DNA of 64,000 nt from Methylomarinum sp965277025 (lineage in GTDB: Bacteria; Pseudomonadota; Gammaproteobacteria; Methylococcales; Methylomonadaceae). How positions within the stretch are numbered: the first letter of the stretch is position 1; the number at the start of each line of letters is the position of its first letter. The DNA is taken from contig OZ255706.1 in assembly GCA_965277025.1 (NCBI GenBank), positions 62,001-126,000 on the forward strand, read 5' to 3'. The translations under genes were made by a program, and so were the position numbers. The notes below the pieces were generated by a model. The model saw only the letters and a list, made by a program, of their open reading frames with translations. It searched no databases and had not been told where the DNA came from. Shown here piece after piece: positions 34,928-43,841 of this stretch.

Positions 34928-35687
34928 AGCACGACAAAAATTTCGACACCCTCATCGACCGTTTCGAACGCAAAGTGTACGCCACCGACAAAGGCCAGTG
35001 GCGCTTGAAACTGCTAAAAGAGGACTTACAGAATTTATATCAACAAGCGCCACTGAAGGTTTGGGATGTCGGCTGTGGCTTCGCCCAGATCAGCCAGTAG
35101 CTGGCAGGACAAGGACACCAGCTCACCCTTTGCGATATTTCCAAAAAAATGTTGGCGCGCGCCCAGGCAGGCTTTGAACAAGCAGGCCTTGAAGCCGAAT
35201 TTCATCACCAATCCGCCCAGATATTGGCCAGTCAATTGGACGAGTTCGACCTGGTTCTGTTTCACGCCGTACTCGAATGGCTGGCCGACCCCTTGCACAC
35301 GCTGAAAACCATCGCCGGCAAAGTTAAAAGCGGAGGCCACTTATCCCTGCTGTTTTACAACCGCAACGCCATGATTTACAGCAATGCGCTGAAAGGCGGC
35401 TGGCGCATTCCGAACCTGTTGAACGACAGCTATTTAGGCAAAGGCCACCGCCTGACCCCGCCAAATCCGCAATATCCACACGAGGTACTAAACTGCCTGA
35501 CGCATAAGGGTTTTGAAGTGATCCAGCATACCGCCATTCGAGTCTTTCACGACTATCTTAACCCCGACGCGCTGGCGCGCAAACCGACAAAAAAGCCTTG
35601 TTTGACCTGGAATACCGACACTGCCGCCAACCCACCTTCCGCAACATGGGCCGCTATGTGCATTTTCTGGCGCGGAAAACAGTCTGA
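34924..35687 (+). pseudogene. cmoM: cmoM-like tRNA methyltransferase with a nonsense codon and a frameshift
   Basis: The frame resembles the SAM-dependent enzyme that methylates 5-carboxymethoxyuridine at tRNA wobble position 34: N-terminal NFDTLIDRFERKVYATDKGQWRL, the SAM loop VWDVGCGFAQISQ, then LVLFHAVLEWLADP and RVFHDYL. It is broken by TAG at 35098-35100 directly after the SAM loop and again by a one-base shift at an A-run near 35590, after which another frame reads LFDLEYRHCRQPTFRNMGRYVHFLARK. It overlaps the preceding stop (ATGA). It seems a passenger rather than part of the biosynthetic operon. Confidence 0.8.
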
Positions 35688-35839
35688 TTGAATATGCTCA
35701 CTTGGCAGGAGACGATTATTTTTTCCCTTAATGTCTCTGGCCTCATTAATTTGCTAACTGGAAAGACTAACCAACCGCTACAACAACCGACACCAACTGT
35801 CAGCTTTTTTTACAACTTGAATCTCCAATTTATCCAAGG

Positions 35840-36030
35840 GGGCTGCTCACGCCCTGATCCAAAACATGAGAATAAATCATCGTTGTTTCCTGATCATTAT
35901 GTCCCAACAGCGCTTGAATAGTCTGAATATCCATTCTGTGCTAAAACAGATACGTAGCGAAACTATGACGAAAAGTGTGAGCGCTGACTCGCTTGGTTAT
36001 GCCTAATATTTTAACAGCTGGCTAAATGGC
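35840..36030 (-). pseudogene. integron-type tyrosine recombinase (IntI-like) C-terminal remnant
   Basis: Minus-strand translation gives AVKILGITKRVSAHTFRHSFATYLF, a stop, then HRMDIQTIQALLGHNDQETTMIYSHVLDQGVSSP. The H-x-x-R-H box, the LGH motif and the catalytic Tyr of tyrosine recombinases are all visible, and the MIYSHV-L-x-x-G-x-SP ending is characteristic of integron integrases. The catalytic domain is interrupted by TAG and everything N-terminal of it is missing. The region between here and 36407 shows no other gene. Confidence 0.75.
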
Positions 36031-36413
36031 TACGTTAACCAGGGATTAATCGACATGATGTCGCTGTTTGACGCCTGAACGGGGATCTATTAACAAGTTT
36101 TTATCCGAACACATATTGTCAGCCCCCCCCCTCTTATCTGCATCCAGATATTTTTTACTCCTGTTATTTTTCGGGGAGATTAAAGCTTGATCAAGCTGTA
36201 ATAGGTTCTTTCGGTATGAAAAATTGTCAGGATTTTTTACATATTTGTCTGGCAACGGAAACCAATTTTAATATTTATTTTTTAATTCAATAGCTTACAA
36301 ATAAGGTATAAATACTGCTTGAATAAAAAAGTCGGGTAGATTTTCCTGAAAAATAGGCTGATATCTGTTATTGGGTAGGATCTGCTTGATAAGTGATAGT
36401 TTTGTGAGTAGGG

Positions 36414-36626
36414 GTTGATCTGAGCTATTCAAAAGTCATTAGTTTCGGTTTTTTTATCGATGTACTAATAGGCACTTTCCTTGCCTATCTTATTTCGCCA
36501 ATTGATGACCCGAAACAGTTTGTAGATCTGATGAACCTATTTGGGCTGTTTCTGGATTTTATTGGTGTTGTCTTGCTATCAGATCATTTCCTAAATATTC
36601 CAGGTCGTTATAAACACATTACATGA
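36414..36626 (+). CDS. possible small membrane protein, start unclear
   Basis: The frame is open from 36408 to the TGA at 36624 and encodes about 70 residues with two hydrophobic stretches (VISFGFFIDVLIGTFLAYL and LFGLFLDFIGVVLL). No ATG lies near the 5' end; the first in-frame ATG is at 36531. The stop lies one base before the next ORF. It could be the first gene of an integron cassette or a frameshifted N-terminal part of the following protein. Confidence 0.4.
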   Translation, partial: VDLSYSKVISFGFFIDVLIGTFLAYLISPIDDPKQFVDLMNLFGLFLDFIGVVLLSDHFLNIPGRYKHIT

Positions 36627-36627
36627 A

Positions 36628-36903
36628 GTGGTTCTCTTTACGGTATTGGTTATACCGTTTATGTTGACCATCGGTGGGGTTGCTTACTCAATGCTAGCAT
36701 TTGGCTTTGCTTGGGACATATCCAATATTTGGGCAAGTACGGTTGGTGTAGTGGCTCTGTATAGGATCGACTCCATCGCAGATGCATTGCAATTCAAATT
36801 TATGGAAAACTCAGTTATGAGAGTTTCATATTATGGCTGGTTTCTTCTTGCCGGCTTGGCCATGCAAATATATGCGTCTATTACACATCTTGGTATCACA
36901 TAA
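36628..36903 (+). CDS. small integral membrane protein in a putative integron cassette
   Basis: The 91-residue product starts with GTG and has three hydrophobic segments (LFTVLVIPFMLTIGGVAY, ISNIWASTVGVVALY, YYGWFLLAGLAMQIYASI). I recognise no family. Its stop codon lies at the first arm of an attC-like fold, as is usual for cassette genes. It is immediately preceded by another small membrane frame. Confidence 0.5.
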   Translation: MVLFTVLVIPFMLTIGGVAYSMLAFGFAWDISNIWASTVGVVALYRIDSIADALQFKFMENSVMRVSYYGWFLLAGLAMQIYASITHLGIT

Positions 36904-36969
36904 CCAAGGCGTAAAGCTGACGTTGGGGTTGCTGGTGCACCCCGTTACGGCTTACCCCTTCCGTTAGGT
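36897..36969 (+). other. attC-like recombination site
   Basis: A 73-base imperfect palindrome starts with CATAACCAAGGCGTAA and ends with TTACCCCTTCCGTTAGG, with a GGGGT/ACCCC stem in the centre and a GTTAGGT right-hand core (fits GTTRRRY). Arm complementarity with small bulges is the typical layout of integron attC sites. It directly follows the cassette-like gene, with an IntI remnant upstream. Confidence 0.6.
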
Positions 36970-37027
36970 TCACATTAAAACGTAAACCTGCGTTTTCAAT
37001 AATAAAATTAAATTTGGGTGTCTTACA

Positions 37028-37732
37028 ATGAAGAAAATTATGCAAAAATTCAATTTATCAGTTGCTATTATCATTTTTCTTACCATCAGTTACCCTACAG
37101 TATCGAATGCTGTAATAATCCTAACAGCAAGTGAAGATTCAGGGGTGCTTGATGGTGATAGTAGAAACAACCCGTTTCCAGGGATTCTTTATTCCGAGCT
37201 AGACACTTCTCGTGCAGGTAATATTTGGCTAAGTGTATTGAAATTTGATTTAACCCCACTTTCTGGAATGTCGATAAGTAGCGCTTCTTTCGAGCTTACA
37301 TCAATTTTTAACCATAGTTCCAGCACTTTTGCTCACGAAGTTTTTAGCTCTAGTGATGATAGCTGGACTGAAAATACAGTGACGGGTCTTAATCGCCCGT
37401 CAGATTCTACTTTAAGCTTATTAGACTCAATAAATATTGATGGCAGCTCACAGACATATTCATGGAATGTACTGGCAGGAGTGATTGGTTCGTATGGAAT
37501 AAACGGCACTAACAATTTTTTGACATTATTGATAAGACCTGAACTTTCTCAGGCTGGAAACGGAGGGTTTGGGCCTCACTTTAATGATAGAGAGGATCTT
37601 TCAGGGTTTCCACGATTATTGATAAATGTTAATCTTGTGCCTGTACCTACAGCCGTTTGGTTGTTTGTTTCTGGTTTAGTTGGGCTTATAGGTATGAGAA
37701 AAAATAGTCTATTAACATTAAAGTGTAAATAA
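37028..37732 (+). CDS. secreted DNRLRE-like protein with VPxP-CTERM sorting signal
   Basis: The 234-residue product has a signal peptide, a beta-rich middle of the DNRLRE type (VIILTASEDSGVLDGD near residue 29, WLSVLKFDLTPLSG near 66, WTENTVTGLNRP near 115) and a C-terminal sorting tail: VPVPTAVWLFVSGLVGLIG followed by Arg/Lys. That tail is the methanotroph-style variant of PEP-CTERM, a substrate for an exosortase and attachment to the outer surface or matrix. No exosortase is encoded in the window. Function probably in surface matrix. Confidence 0.75.
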   Translation: MKKIMQKFNLSVAIIIFLTISYPTVSNAVIILTASEDSGVLDGDSRNNPFPGILYSELDTSRAGNIWLSVLKFDLTPLSGMSISSASFELTSIFNHSSSTFAHEVFSSSDDSWTENTVTGLNRPSDSTLSLLDSINIDGSSQTYSWNVLAGVIGSYGINGTNNFLTLLIRPELSQAGNGGFGPHFNDREDLSGFPRLLINVNLVPVPTAVWLFVSGLVGLIGMRKNSLLTLKCK

Positions 37733-37783
37733 TATTGCTTTTCAACAATTGGTATTCGATTAATATAAATGGAGGGTTAAAGA

Positions 37784-37874
37784 ATGAATAAAATAAAGAG
37801 TAGTTTGTTATTATGGCTCCTATTGGTAATGGTCTCATCGTCCACACAAGCCACAATGGTTACTTATTCGTTAA
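37784..37874 (+). pseudogene. signal-peptide gene fragment interrupted by IS5 copy 2
   Basis: A GGAGGG site seven bases before the ATG introduces a clear signal peptide (MNKIKSSLLLWLLLVMVSSS, then TQA cleavage site). After residue 29 the IS5 begins. Rejoining the flanks across the TTAA duplication gives only TTE-stop, so the gene had already lost its body or never had one. Confidence 0.5.
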
Positions 37875-39259
37875 CAGGCTGTTGAAAAACGCCCCTATGC
37901 CTCCGGCTCCAGCCCTCCATTTTGGGTTAAATTTACCTCCGGAGGGCCGATTAGCCAGGTTTTCCGGTATCAGCCGGTTTATATTGCCCTTTCGAGGCTT
38001 TATTTCCGCCTTTTGGCGGATTTCAGGCACAACGGTGCCTACGCAGTTGAATAACGCCATTGTAACAGGGTCATCAGGCGGGTCAGGTTATACGCTGCGA
38101 AGGTGAATACGGTTTGGGCAGTCACTTTTTTCACTCCGCGAAATCGGGTTTGACGTAATCCCCCAACAGTTTTGCTCCAGCCAAAGACTTCTTCGATCCG
38201 TTTACGGATTTTGAGACTGCTGGTATAGCCTGGGTGTCGGGTCGTCCGCTTGTCAATCGCCGAACCTTTCGCTTTTTGAGTCACATGCGGGGTCACCTTC
38301 ATTGCGCGTAGTTCGGCAACGAAGTTTTGGGTATCATAGTTTTTGTCACTACCCACTGTGGCACCCGCTTTTTTGACACTGCGTTTGATCATTTTTGTCG
38401 CCGCCTCCCGCCCGGCCGTTCCTGTCGCCCGGGTCACTTCAACATCGACGACCAAACCATGGCGATTTTCCATGAGTGCATGGCCCGGAAAAGCGAGTTG
38501 GGCTTTATCGCCCTGACTTTTTTTATACATCCTTGCTTCCGGGTCCGTTGTCGATTCATGCGTGTCGTTACAGCGTTTCTCGCCTTTGAAGTTGACACCC
38601 GGATTGCGGGTGGAATCCTCCGGCGGCCGGCTCGAACCGTCTTTGGCCTTGACGCTTTTCACAGAAGCCCAGGCCTTGATTAGCGTGCCATCAACCGAAA
38701 AGTGTTCGTCTGAGACTAAATCCTGCCATTCGGCCAGGCACAGCACACGATCAAAAAACAAACGACTCACGCGCTCATTCAATAGACGGTCACGATTGGC
38801 GCTGAACGTTGAATGATCCCAAACCTCATCATCCATTGATAAGCCGACAAACCAACGATACAGCAGATTGAAATCAATGTGTTCGATCAGTTGCCGCTCC
38901 GAACGAATGGAAAACAGGATTTGCAACAAACTGGCACGGAGTAAACGCTCGGGAGGAATTGACGCCCGGCCCCGTCGGGAATACAGGTCATCGAACTCCT
39001 CATCCAAAGTAGTCAATAGAATATCGACCAAATATCGTAGTTTGCGTAAAGGATGATCACCCGGAATTCTAGATTCCAGTGTCCGATAACTGAATAATTC
39101 GTTTTGGGTATAATCAATGCCGCGCATAACAAATAAAAAATCGGGGAATATCAAATGGATTGAATCATTTTACCATAAATAACAATCAGTTATGTAATCA
39201 AATGCCAATTATGGCAACGAAACAATGCGGCCTCCAGGTTGGATTAAATCAACAGCCTG
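37875..39259 (-). mobile_element. IS5-family element, copy 2 (complete)
   Basis: CAGGCTGTTGA terminal repeats and TTAA target duplications (37871-37874, 39260-39263) bound 1385 bases. This is the intact relative of the copy at 25589-26922. Confidence 0.92.
38039..39127 (-). CDS. IS5-family transposase, intact
   Basis: The 362-residue DDE transposase starts MRGIDYTQNELFSYRTLES (ATG 39127; a TTG nine codons upstream is in frame). Catalytic residues lie in SVDGTLIKAW, TVGSDKNYDTQNF and RKRIEEVFGWSKTVGG. All three catalytic segments are present, so it could supply transposase to the defective copy 1. Confidence 0.92.
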   Translation of the reverse strand: MRGIDYTQNELFSYRTLESRIPGDHPLRKLRYLVDILLTTLDEEFDDLYSRRGRASIPPERLLRASLLQILFSIRSERQLIEHIDFNLLYRWFVGLSMDDEVWDHSTFSANRDRLLNERVSRLFFDRVLCLAEWQDLVSDEHFSVDGTLIKAWASVKSVKAKDGSSRPPEDSTRNPGVNFKGEKRCNDTHESTTDPEARMYKKSQGDKAQLAFPGHALMENRHGLVVDVEVTRATGTAGREAATKMIKRSVKKAGATVGSDKNYDTQNFVAELRAMKVTPHVTQKAKGSAIDKRTTRHPGYTSSLKIRKRIEEVFGWSKTVGGLRQTRFRGVKKVTAQTVFTFAAYNLTRLMTLLQWRYSTA

Positions 39260-39263
39260 TTAA

Positions 39264-39603
39264 CCACTGAATAAAACAATATATAGTGCTAGATAAAAAA
39301 CCATTATTTCCAGTTGACCGAAAAAAGCGTCACTTTTTCTACTAACGATCATCGCAAGAATTGCCACCCCGCATGATGAAATGTTGTAGAGTTCCTTGTG
39401 GAAGATGGCGGTTAAAGACTGCGCTTTACTTTGGAGCCTTAGAGCCCGACTGCTAACGTAGCCTGCCATGGATGACTCGAACCCCGGATTGCTTCTTTAA
39501 GAGCGAATGTTAAAAGGGCCGTTGACGATTTACATCGCCCTCAGGCAGATCATCCAGGCAACCGCCACCTTCCAGGCTCAATCATAGAGTAAAGGAGGAA
39601 GAA
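39264..39603 (+). other. noncoding left end of an IS110 element, candidate bridge-RNA region
   Basis: No convincing gene is present in these 340 bases. The last about 170, ending in an AAAGGAGGAAGAA ribosome-binding site, belong to the IS110 element whose transposase starts at 39604. In the IS110 group the left noncoding end is known to encode the bridge RNA that pairs target and donor DNA. I cannot fold or delimit it by eye. Confidence 0.45.
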
Positions 39604-40824
39604 ATGGAACTCACTGCAATACACAAGCGAGTCATCGGGTTGGATGTTCACCAAAAGCAGATTACCGCCTGCGCTATGGTTGAACAGGCCGATGGTGGTA
39701 TTCAGACAGAGCATCGGCAGTTTGGCGCATTCAAACGTGATCGACGTGCATTAGCCGATTGGGTGCAGTCTGTCGCACCGGATGAGGTGGTGATGGAAAG
39801 CACCGGCATCTACTGGAAAAGCCCATATGCAGCTTTGGAACATGTGGGTATTTACGCCAGGGTCGTCAATGCCCGGCATGTGAAGAATGTGCCGGGACGC
39901 AAGACGGACATCGGCGACGCGCAATGGCTGGCGATGCTTTCCCGTGCCGGACTGCTGCGCGGTTCATTCGTGCCACCGGAAAAGATGCGGCAGTTACGCC
40001 TGATTTCACGTCAACGACAGAAGTTGGTGTCGATGCTGTCTGCTGAGAAGAACAGACTGCACAAGGTATTAACCGACGGCGGCATCCGGCTTGGCGTGGT
40101 GGTCAGCGATGTACATGGGCAATCCGCGCGCGCCATGGTTAACGCGCTGATTGAAGGACAGCCTGCGCATGATGTGTTGAAGCTGGCCAGCAATCGTCTC
40201 AAAGCGCCGCGCGCCGATATACTGGAGGCGCTGCAAGGTGAGCTGAGCGAGCACCATCGCTTCGTACTGAATGAACTGATGCCGCATATTCAGGATTTGG
40301 AAGCACGCATAGCCAGATTCGATGCACAACTGCTGGCCGGACTGGAGAAGGAGAAAACGGTTTTGCAATTGCTCCAGACTATTCCCGGTGTTGATTTGAT
40401 TGGAGCAGCCATGCTACTTGTTGAGATCGGAACGGATATGACTGTCTTTGGCAGTGCGGATCGGCTGGCGTCATGGGTGGGCATATGCCCCGGCAACAAC
40501 GAGTCTGCCGGCAAAGGCAAATCAGGACGAACGCGAAAAGGAAACCCATATGTGCGTCGCCTGCTTTGCGAATGCGCCCATGCCGCCAGCCGAACCCGAT
40601 CGGTTTTCCAGGCAAAATATACATCACTGGCGATTAGGCGAGGTCACCAACGCGCCATCATTGCGCTGGCTCACAAACTTTTGCGGACATGTTACTTCAT
40701 GATTAGTCGCGGCGAGTATTTCCGGGATTCGACCATCGACTACGAAGAAATGGCTGTCAAACGCAATGCACCACGCTGGATCAGAGCGCTGATAAAATTC
40801 GGTTATATAACACAACCGGGGTAA
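39604..40824 (+). CDS. IS110-family transposase (DEDD RuvC-like), full length
   Basis: The 406-residue product has the DEDD catalytic residues in RVIGLDVHQKQITA (Asp near 14), VVMESTGIYWKSP (Glu near 65) and GRKTDIGDAQWLA (Asp near 102-105), then a helical spacer and the C-terminal Tnp_20 domain IPGVDLIGAAMLLVEIG...WVGICPGNNESAGKGKSGRTRKGN with the conserved serine region. It is much less related to the broken IS110 at 21276 and belongs to the other (IS110 rather than IS1111) branch. It appears intact. Confidence 0.92.
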   Translation: MELTAIHKRVIGLDVHQKQITACAMVEQADGGIQTEHRQFGAFKRDRRALADWVQSVAPDEVVMESTGIYWKSPYAALEHVGIYARVVNARHVKNVPGRKTDIGDAQWLAMLSRAGLLRGSFVPPEKMRQLRLISRQRQKLVSMLSAEKNRLHKVLTDGGIRLGVVVSDVHGQSARAMVNALIEGQPAHDVLKLASNRLKAPRADILEALQGELSEHHRFVLNELMPHIQDLEARIARFDAQLLAGLEKEKTVLQLLQTIPGVDLIGAAMLLVEIGTDMTVFGSADRLASWVGICPGNNESAGKGKSGRTRKGNPYVRRLLCECAHAASRTRSVFQAKYTSLAIRRGHQRAIIALAHKLLRTCYFMISRGEYFRDSTIDYEEMAVKRNAPRWIRALIKFGYITQPG

Positions 40825-40908
40825 GCCAGCTTACTTCATTGAATATGGATAAGCAGCCTTTTCACGGCTGAGAACTCCTTGCGCATTCGATATGGATCAT
40901 TTCATGTT

Positions 40909-41061
40909 AAGAAATCACTGATTTATTCGCTATTCCGTGTGGCACAAGGATGTGCCGCTAAAACCGATAGTGCAAATCATTGATTTTGTAAGGGAAGGTA
41001 ATTCGTATTTATACTTTGCGGGCGCTGACAGTATGGACGCTTTGTTCAGTTCTTCCCTAAG
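40909..41061. repeat. MITE-like intergenic repeat, copy 3
   Basis: Same family as 2463-2617: starts AAGAAATCACTGATTTATTC, contains GTGTGGCACAAGGATGTGCC and GCGCTGACAGTATGGAC, and ends GTTCAGTTCTTCCCTAAG. It fills the gap between the IS110 element and the DUF1566-type gene; no gene is seen in 40825-41137. Confidence 0.7.
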
Positions 41062-41137
41062 CAGTGCATTCACTTTTTGTGATAGGTGATGAAATCGTTA
41101 TATTAATCTGATCATTTAAATAAAACTAAGGAAAAAA

Positions 41138-41857
41138 ATGATAAAAATTATAGCTGTATTTATTTTATCTGGTTTGTTTTCGAGTCAAGGGCAGGCCAAA
41201 CTTATCAATCGCGGTGGAGGGATGATTTTCGACACGGTGTTAAATATTACTTGGCTGCAAGATGCCAATTATGCAAAAACATCAGGATATAGTCCCTTTG
41301 GTTTGATGAGCTTTGATGATGCTAATACTTGGGCTAACAACCTTAATTACGGTGGGTATGATGATTGGCGTTTACCAACTATGCTAGATACTGGAAATCC
41401 AGGTTGTGATTTTAGTCATAGCGGGGGAACTGATTGTGGTTGGAATTCTCTGACGTATGATGAAAAAACGGGGAAAGTATATTCAGAATTAGCTTATATG
41501 TTTTATGATAACTTAGGTAATCTTGCTTCACATGCCCCAGGCAGTGGTGAATATCTTGGTGGTGATGTGAATTGGGGAGTGGTAAATACTGGACCATTCC
41601 TTAATCTTCAGGTTGAAGTATGGCAATCATATTGGACTCAAGTGGAAAATGCTATTGATCCGGATTCTATAGCATGGGGTTTTACCACTTACGATGGCTA
41701 TCAAGGCGACAACTCCAAGGGAAATGGATTTTATGCTTGGGCTGTTCGAGCTGGTGATGTATCCGTTTCTCAAGTTCCACTACCACCAGCTGTATGGCTG
41801 TTTGGCTTTTCTCTATTCGGTCTTTTCAGCTTTAAAAGAAAAAGAGTTGGGTATTAA
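41138..41857 (+). CDS. secreted DUF1566-type protein with VPLP-CTERM sorting signal
   Basis: The 239-residue product has a signal peptide, then an Lcl-like DUF1566 domain recognisable by DTVLNITWLQDANYA near residue 33, ANTWANNLNYGGYDDWRLPT near 68 and FYAWAVRAGD near 206. The tail VPLPPAVWLFGFSLFGLF followed by KRKR is an exosortase-type sorting signal. The protein is expected on the cell surface, perhaps in the polysaccharide matrix. An AAGGAAAAA site precedes the start. Confidence 0.8.
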   Translation: MIKIIAVFILSGLFSSQGQAKLINRGGGMIFDTVLNITWLQDANYAKTSGYSPFGLMSFDDANTWANNLNYGGYDDWRLPTMLDTGNPGCDFSHSGGTDCGWNSLTYDEKTGKVYSELAYMFYDNLGNLASHAPGSGEYLGGDVNWGVVNTGPFLNLQVEVWQSYWTQVENAIDPDSIAWGFTTYDGYQGDNSKGNGFYAWAVRAGDVSVSQVPLPPAVWLFGFSLFGLFSFKRKRVGY

Positions 41858-42002
41858 ATCAAAATCAGTTAAAACGTCGTTAATATAACGAATAGGGTTT
41901 GTAGCGGCCTAATAAACCTGTACAAACAGATAGGCGTTTATAACACCCATGTAGTGGTCTGGCATTTCGTGACGCTACTAACAGGCAGCCAGTAGCCAGC
42001 CA

Positions 42003-42083
42003 GTAGCCCGGATGAAGCTTGCGGAATCCGGGATAATCGGAGCCACAGCCTTCCCGTATTCCGCGTTGCTTCATACTGGCTAC
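42003..42083. repeat. imperfect inverted-repeat element
   Basis: GTAGCCCGGATGAAGC..GCGGAATCCGGGA (42003-42034) is mirrored by TCCCGTATTCCGC..GCTTCATACTGGCTAC (42052-42083). It is a small palindromic mobile-looking repeat. The surrounding gap 41858-42443 has no gene but holds a direct repeat (TCTGGCATTTCGTGA.GCTACTAACAGGC) at about 41957 and 42271, and a TATAAT box at 42409-42414 that may serve argH. Confidence 0.6.
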
Positions 42084-42443
42084 CGGAAATGTTTTCAAAG
42101 AGAAGCTTGGGGTCAGATCTTGCAATCATGCATGTCGGTGGTTGATCTTCTGGGTATAGACGCCGTTGATCTGCCGCATGCTGACCAGCAGATTGCCTAC
42201 TGGCGTTTATGATAATAGTTGTCCACGACAATTGCACCGCAAACAGCCCCGTGTACTCGACTCTGAGTGATCTGGCATTTCGTGAAGCTACTAACAGGCC
42301 GTATGATTGATTACAAGATCTGGCCCTGATACCCAGTTGCTTCTTGAAATTTATCAATTATCCAGGGCAATGCATAACATCAGCAAATAATTTACCGTCT
42401 GAATCAGTTATAATTAGGGTTTTTCCCGATTTTTAGACACTAA

Positions 42444-43841
42444 ATGAGTACAGTAAACAGCGAAAAACTCTCCAGCGCCCGTTTTAGCGAAGCTACCGAT
42501 GAATTTGTCGAAATTTTCACAGCTTCAGTGGATTTTGACCAGCGCATGGCGCAAGAAGATATTGAAGGCTCGTTGGCCCATGCCAAAATGCTGCACAAAA
42601 TCGGCATTCTGACTGATCAGGAACTGGCCGATATCGAGCAGGGCCTGACCCAGATCAGTGAAGAAATTCAAAACGGTCAGTTCAACTGGTCGATCAAACA
42701 GGAAGATGTTCATATGAACATCGAAGCCCGTCTGACCGATCTGATCGGTATCGCCGGCAAAAAACTGCACACTGGCCGTTCCCGGAATGATCAGGTCGCG
42801 ACCGATATCCGCCTCTATTTACGCAAGGAAGTTCAGCTTATCTTGAAACAGTTGACCCGCCTGCAGCTGGCTTTGCTGGATCTCGCCGAACTGGAAGCCG
42901 CCACGGTCATGCCCGGCTTCACCCATTTACAGGTTGCCCAGCCGGTGACCTTTGGTCATCATTTAATGGCCTGGTTTGAAATGCTCAAACGCGACCGCGA
43001 ACGCCTGAACGACGGCCTGAAACGCATCAACATCATGCCGCTGGGCGCAGCGGCTCTGGCTGGCACCAGTTACCCCATCGACCGGGAAATGACCGCGCAG
43101 TTGCTGGGTTTCAGCCAGCCTTCGGCCAATTCTCTGGATTCGGTCAGCGATCGGGATTTCGCCATCGAATTCACCGCAAGCGCCAGTTTGATCATGATGC
43201 ATTTATCCCGCTTTTCCGAAGAACTGGTGCTGTGGTCCAGCGCCCAGTTTGATTTTATCGACATGCCCGACGCCTTCTGTACCGGCTCATCGATCATGCC
43301 GCAAAAGAAAAACCCCGATGTGCCGGAATTGGTGCGAGGTAAATCCGGCCGTGTCACCGGCCATCTGATTTCCTTGCTGATGCTGATGAAAAGCCAGCCA
43401 TTGGCGTATAACAAAGACAACCAGGAAGACAAAGAGCCTTTGTTTGACACCGTCGATACCCTGTATAACTGCCTGCGCGCCTTTGCCGACATGATGCCGC
43501 ATATTAAAGCCAAAAAAGACAAAATGTACCAGGCCGCCCGGCGGGGATTCGCCACGGCCACCGATCTGGCGGATTATCTGGTGCGAAAAGGCATGCCATT
43601 CCGGGATGCGCATGAAGTCGTCGGACAGGCGGTTAAACTTGGGCTTGAAAGCAATCGTGACCTGGCGGACTTGAGATTATCGGACTTGAAACAATTTTCT
43701 GACCTGATCGAACAAGATGTCTTCGATATTTTGACATTGGAAGGCTCGGTCGCGGCACGCAAACATATCGGAGGAACCGCTCCCGATACTGTCAAGGCGG
43801 CAATCAAGACAGCACGCGCCGAACTCGGTCAAGGTGAATAA
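42444..43841 (+). CDS. argH: argininosuccinate lyase
   Basis: It releases arginine and fumarate from argininosuccinate, the last step of arginine synthesis. The 465-residue product has the fumarase-superfamily signature GSSIMPQKKNPDV near residue 280, with HTGRSRNDQVATD near 112 and MPGFTHLQVAQPVTFGHH near 153. It is an ordinary housekeeping gene of normal length. It overlaps the next gene by eight bases. Confidence 0.97.
   Translation: MSTVNSEKLSSARFSEATDEFVEIFTASVDFDQRMAQEDIEGSLAHAKMLHKIGILTDQELADIEQGLTQISEEIQNGQFNWSIKQEDVHMNIEARLTDLIGIAGKKLHTGRSRNDQVATDIRLYLRKEVQLILKQLTRLQLALLDLAELEAATVMPGFTHLQVAQPVTFGHHLMAWFEMLKRDRERLNDGLKRINIMPLGAAALAGTSYPIDREMTAQLLGFSQPSANSLDSVSDRDFAIEFTASASLIMMHLSRFSEELVLWSSAQFDFIDMPDAFCTGSSIMPQKKNPDVPELVRGKSGRVTGHLISLLMLMKSQPLAYNKDNQEDKEPLFDTVDTLYNCLRAFADMMPHIKAKKDKMYQAARRGFATATDLADYLVRKGMPFRDAHEVVGQAVKLGLESNRDLADLRLSDLKQFSDLIEQDVFDILTLEGSVAARKHIGGTAPDTVKAAIKTARAELGQGE

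Noticed and set aside
35688..35921. ORF of 77 codons after cmoM on the plus strand
   Set aside because: It runs antisense through the integrase remnant, has no ribosome-binding site and a random-looking composition.
39260..39469. 69-codon ORF on the minus strand between IS5 and IS110
   Set aside because: Starts in IS110-end sequence and ends at the IS5 duplication; no motif and no ribosome-binding site.
41858..42443. Search for a riboswitch or tRNA before argH
   Set aside because: The region contains only repeat-derived palindromes and a direct repeat; no cloverleaf or conserved aptamer core was recognisable.
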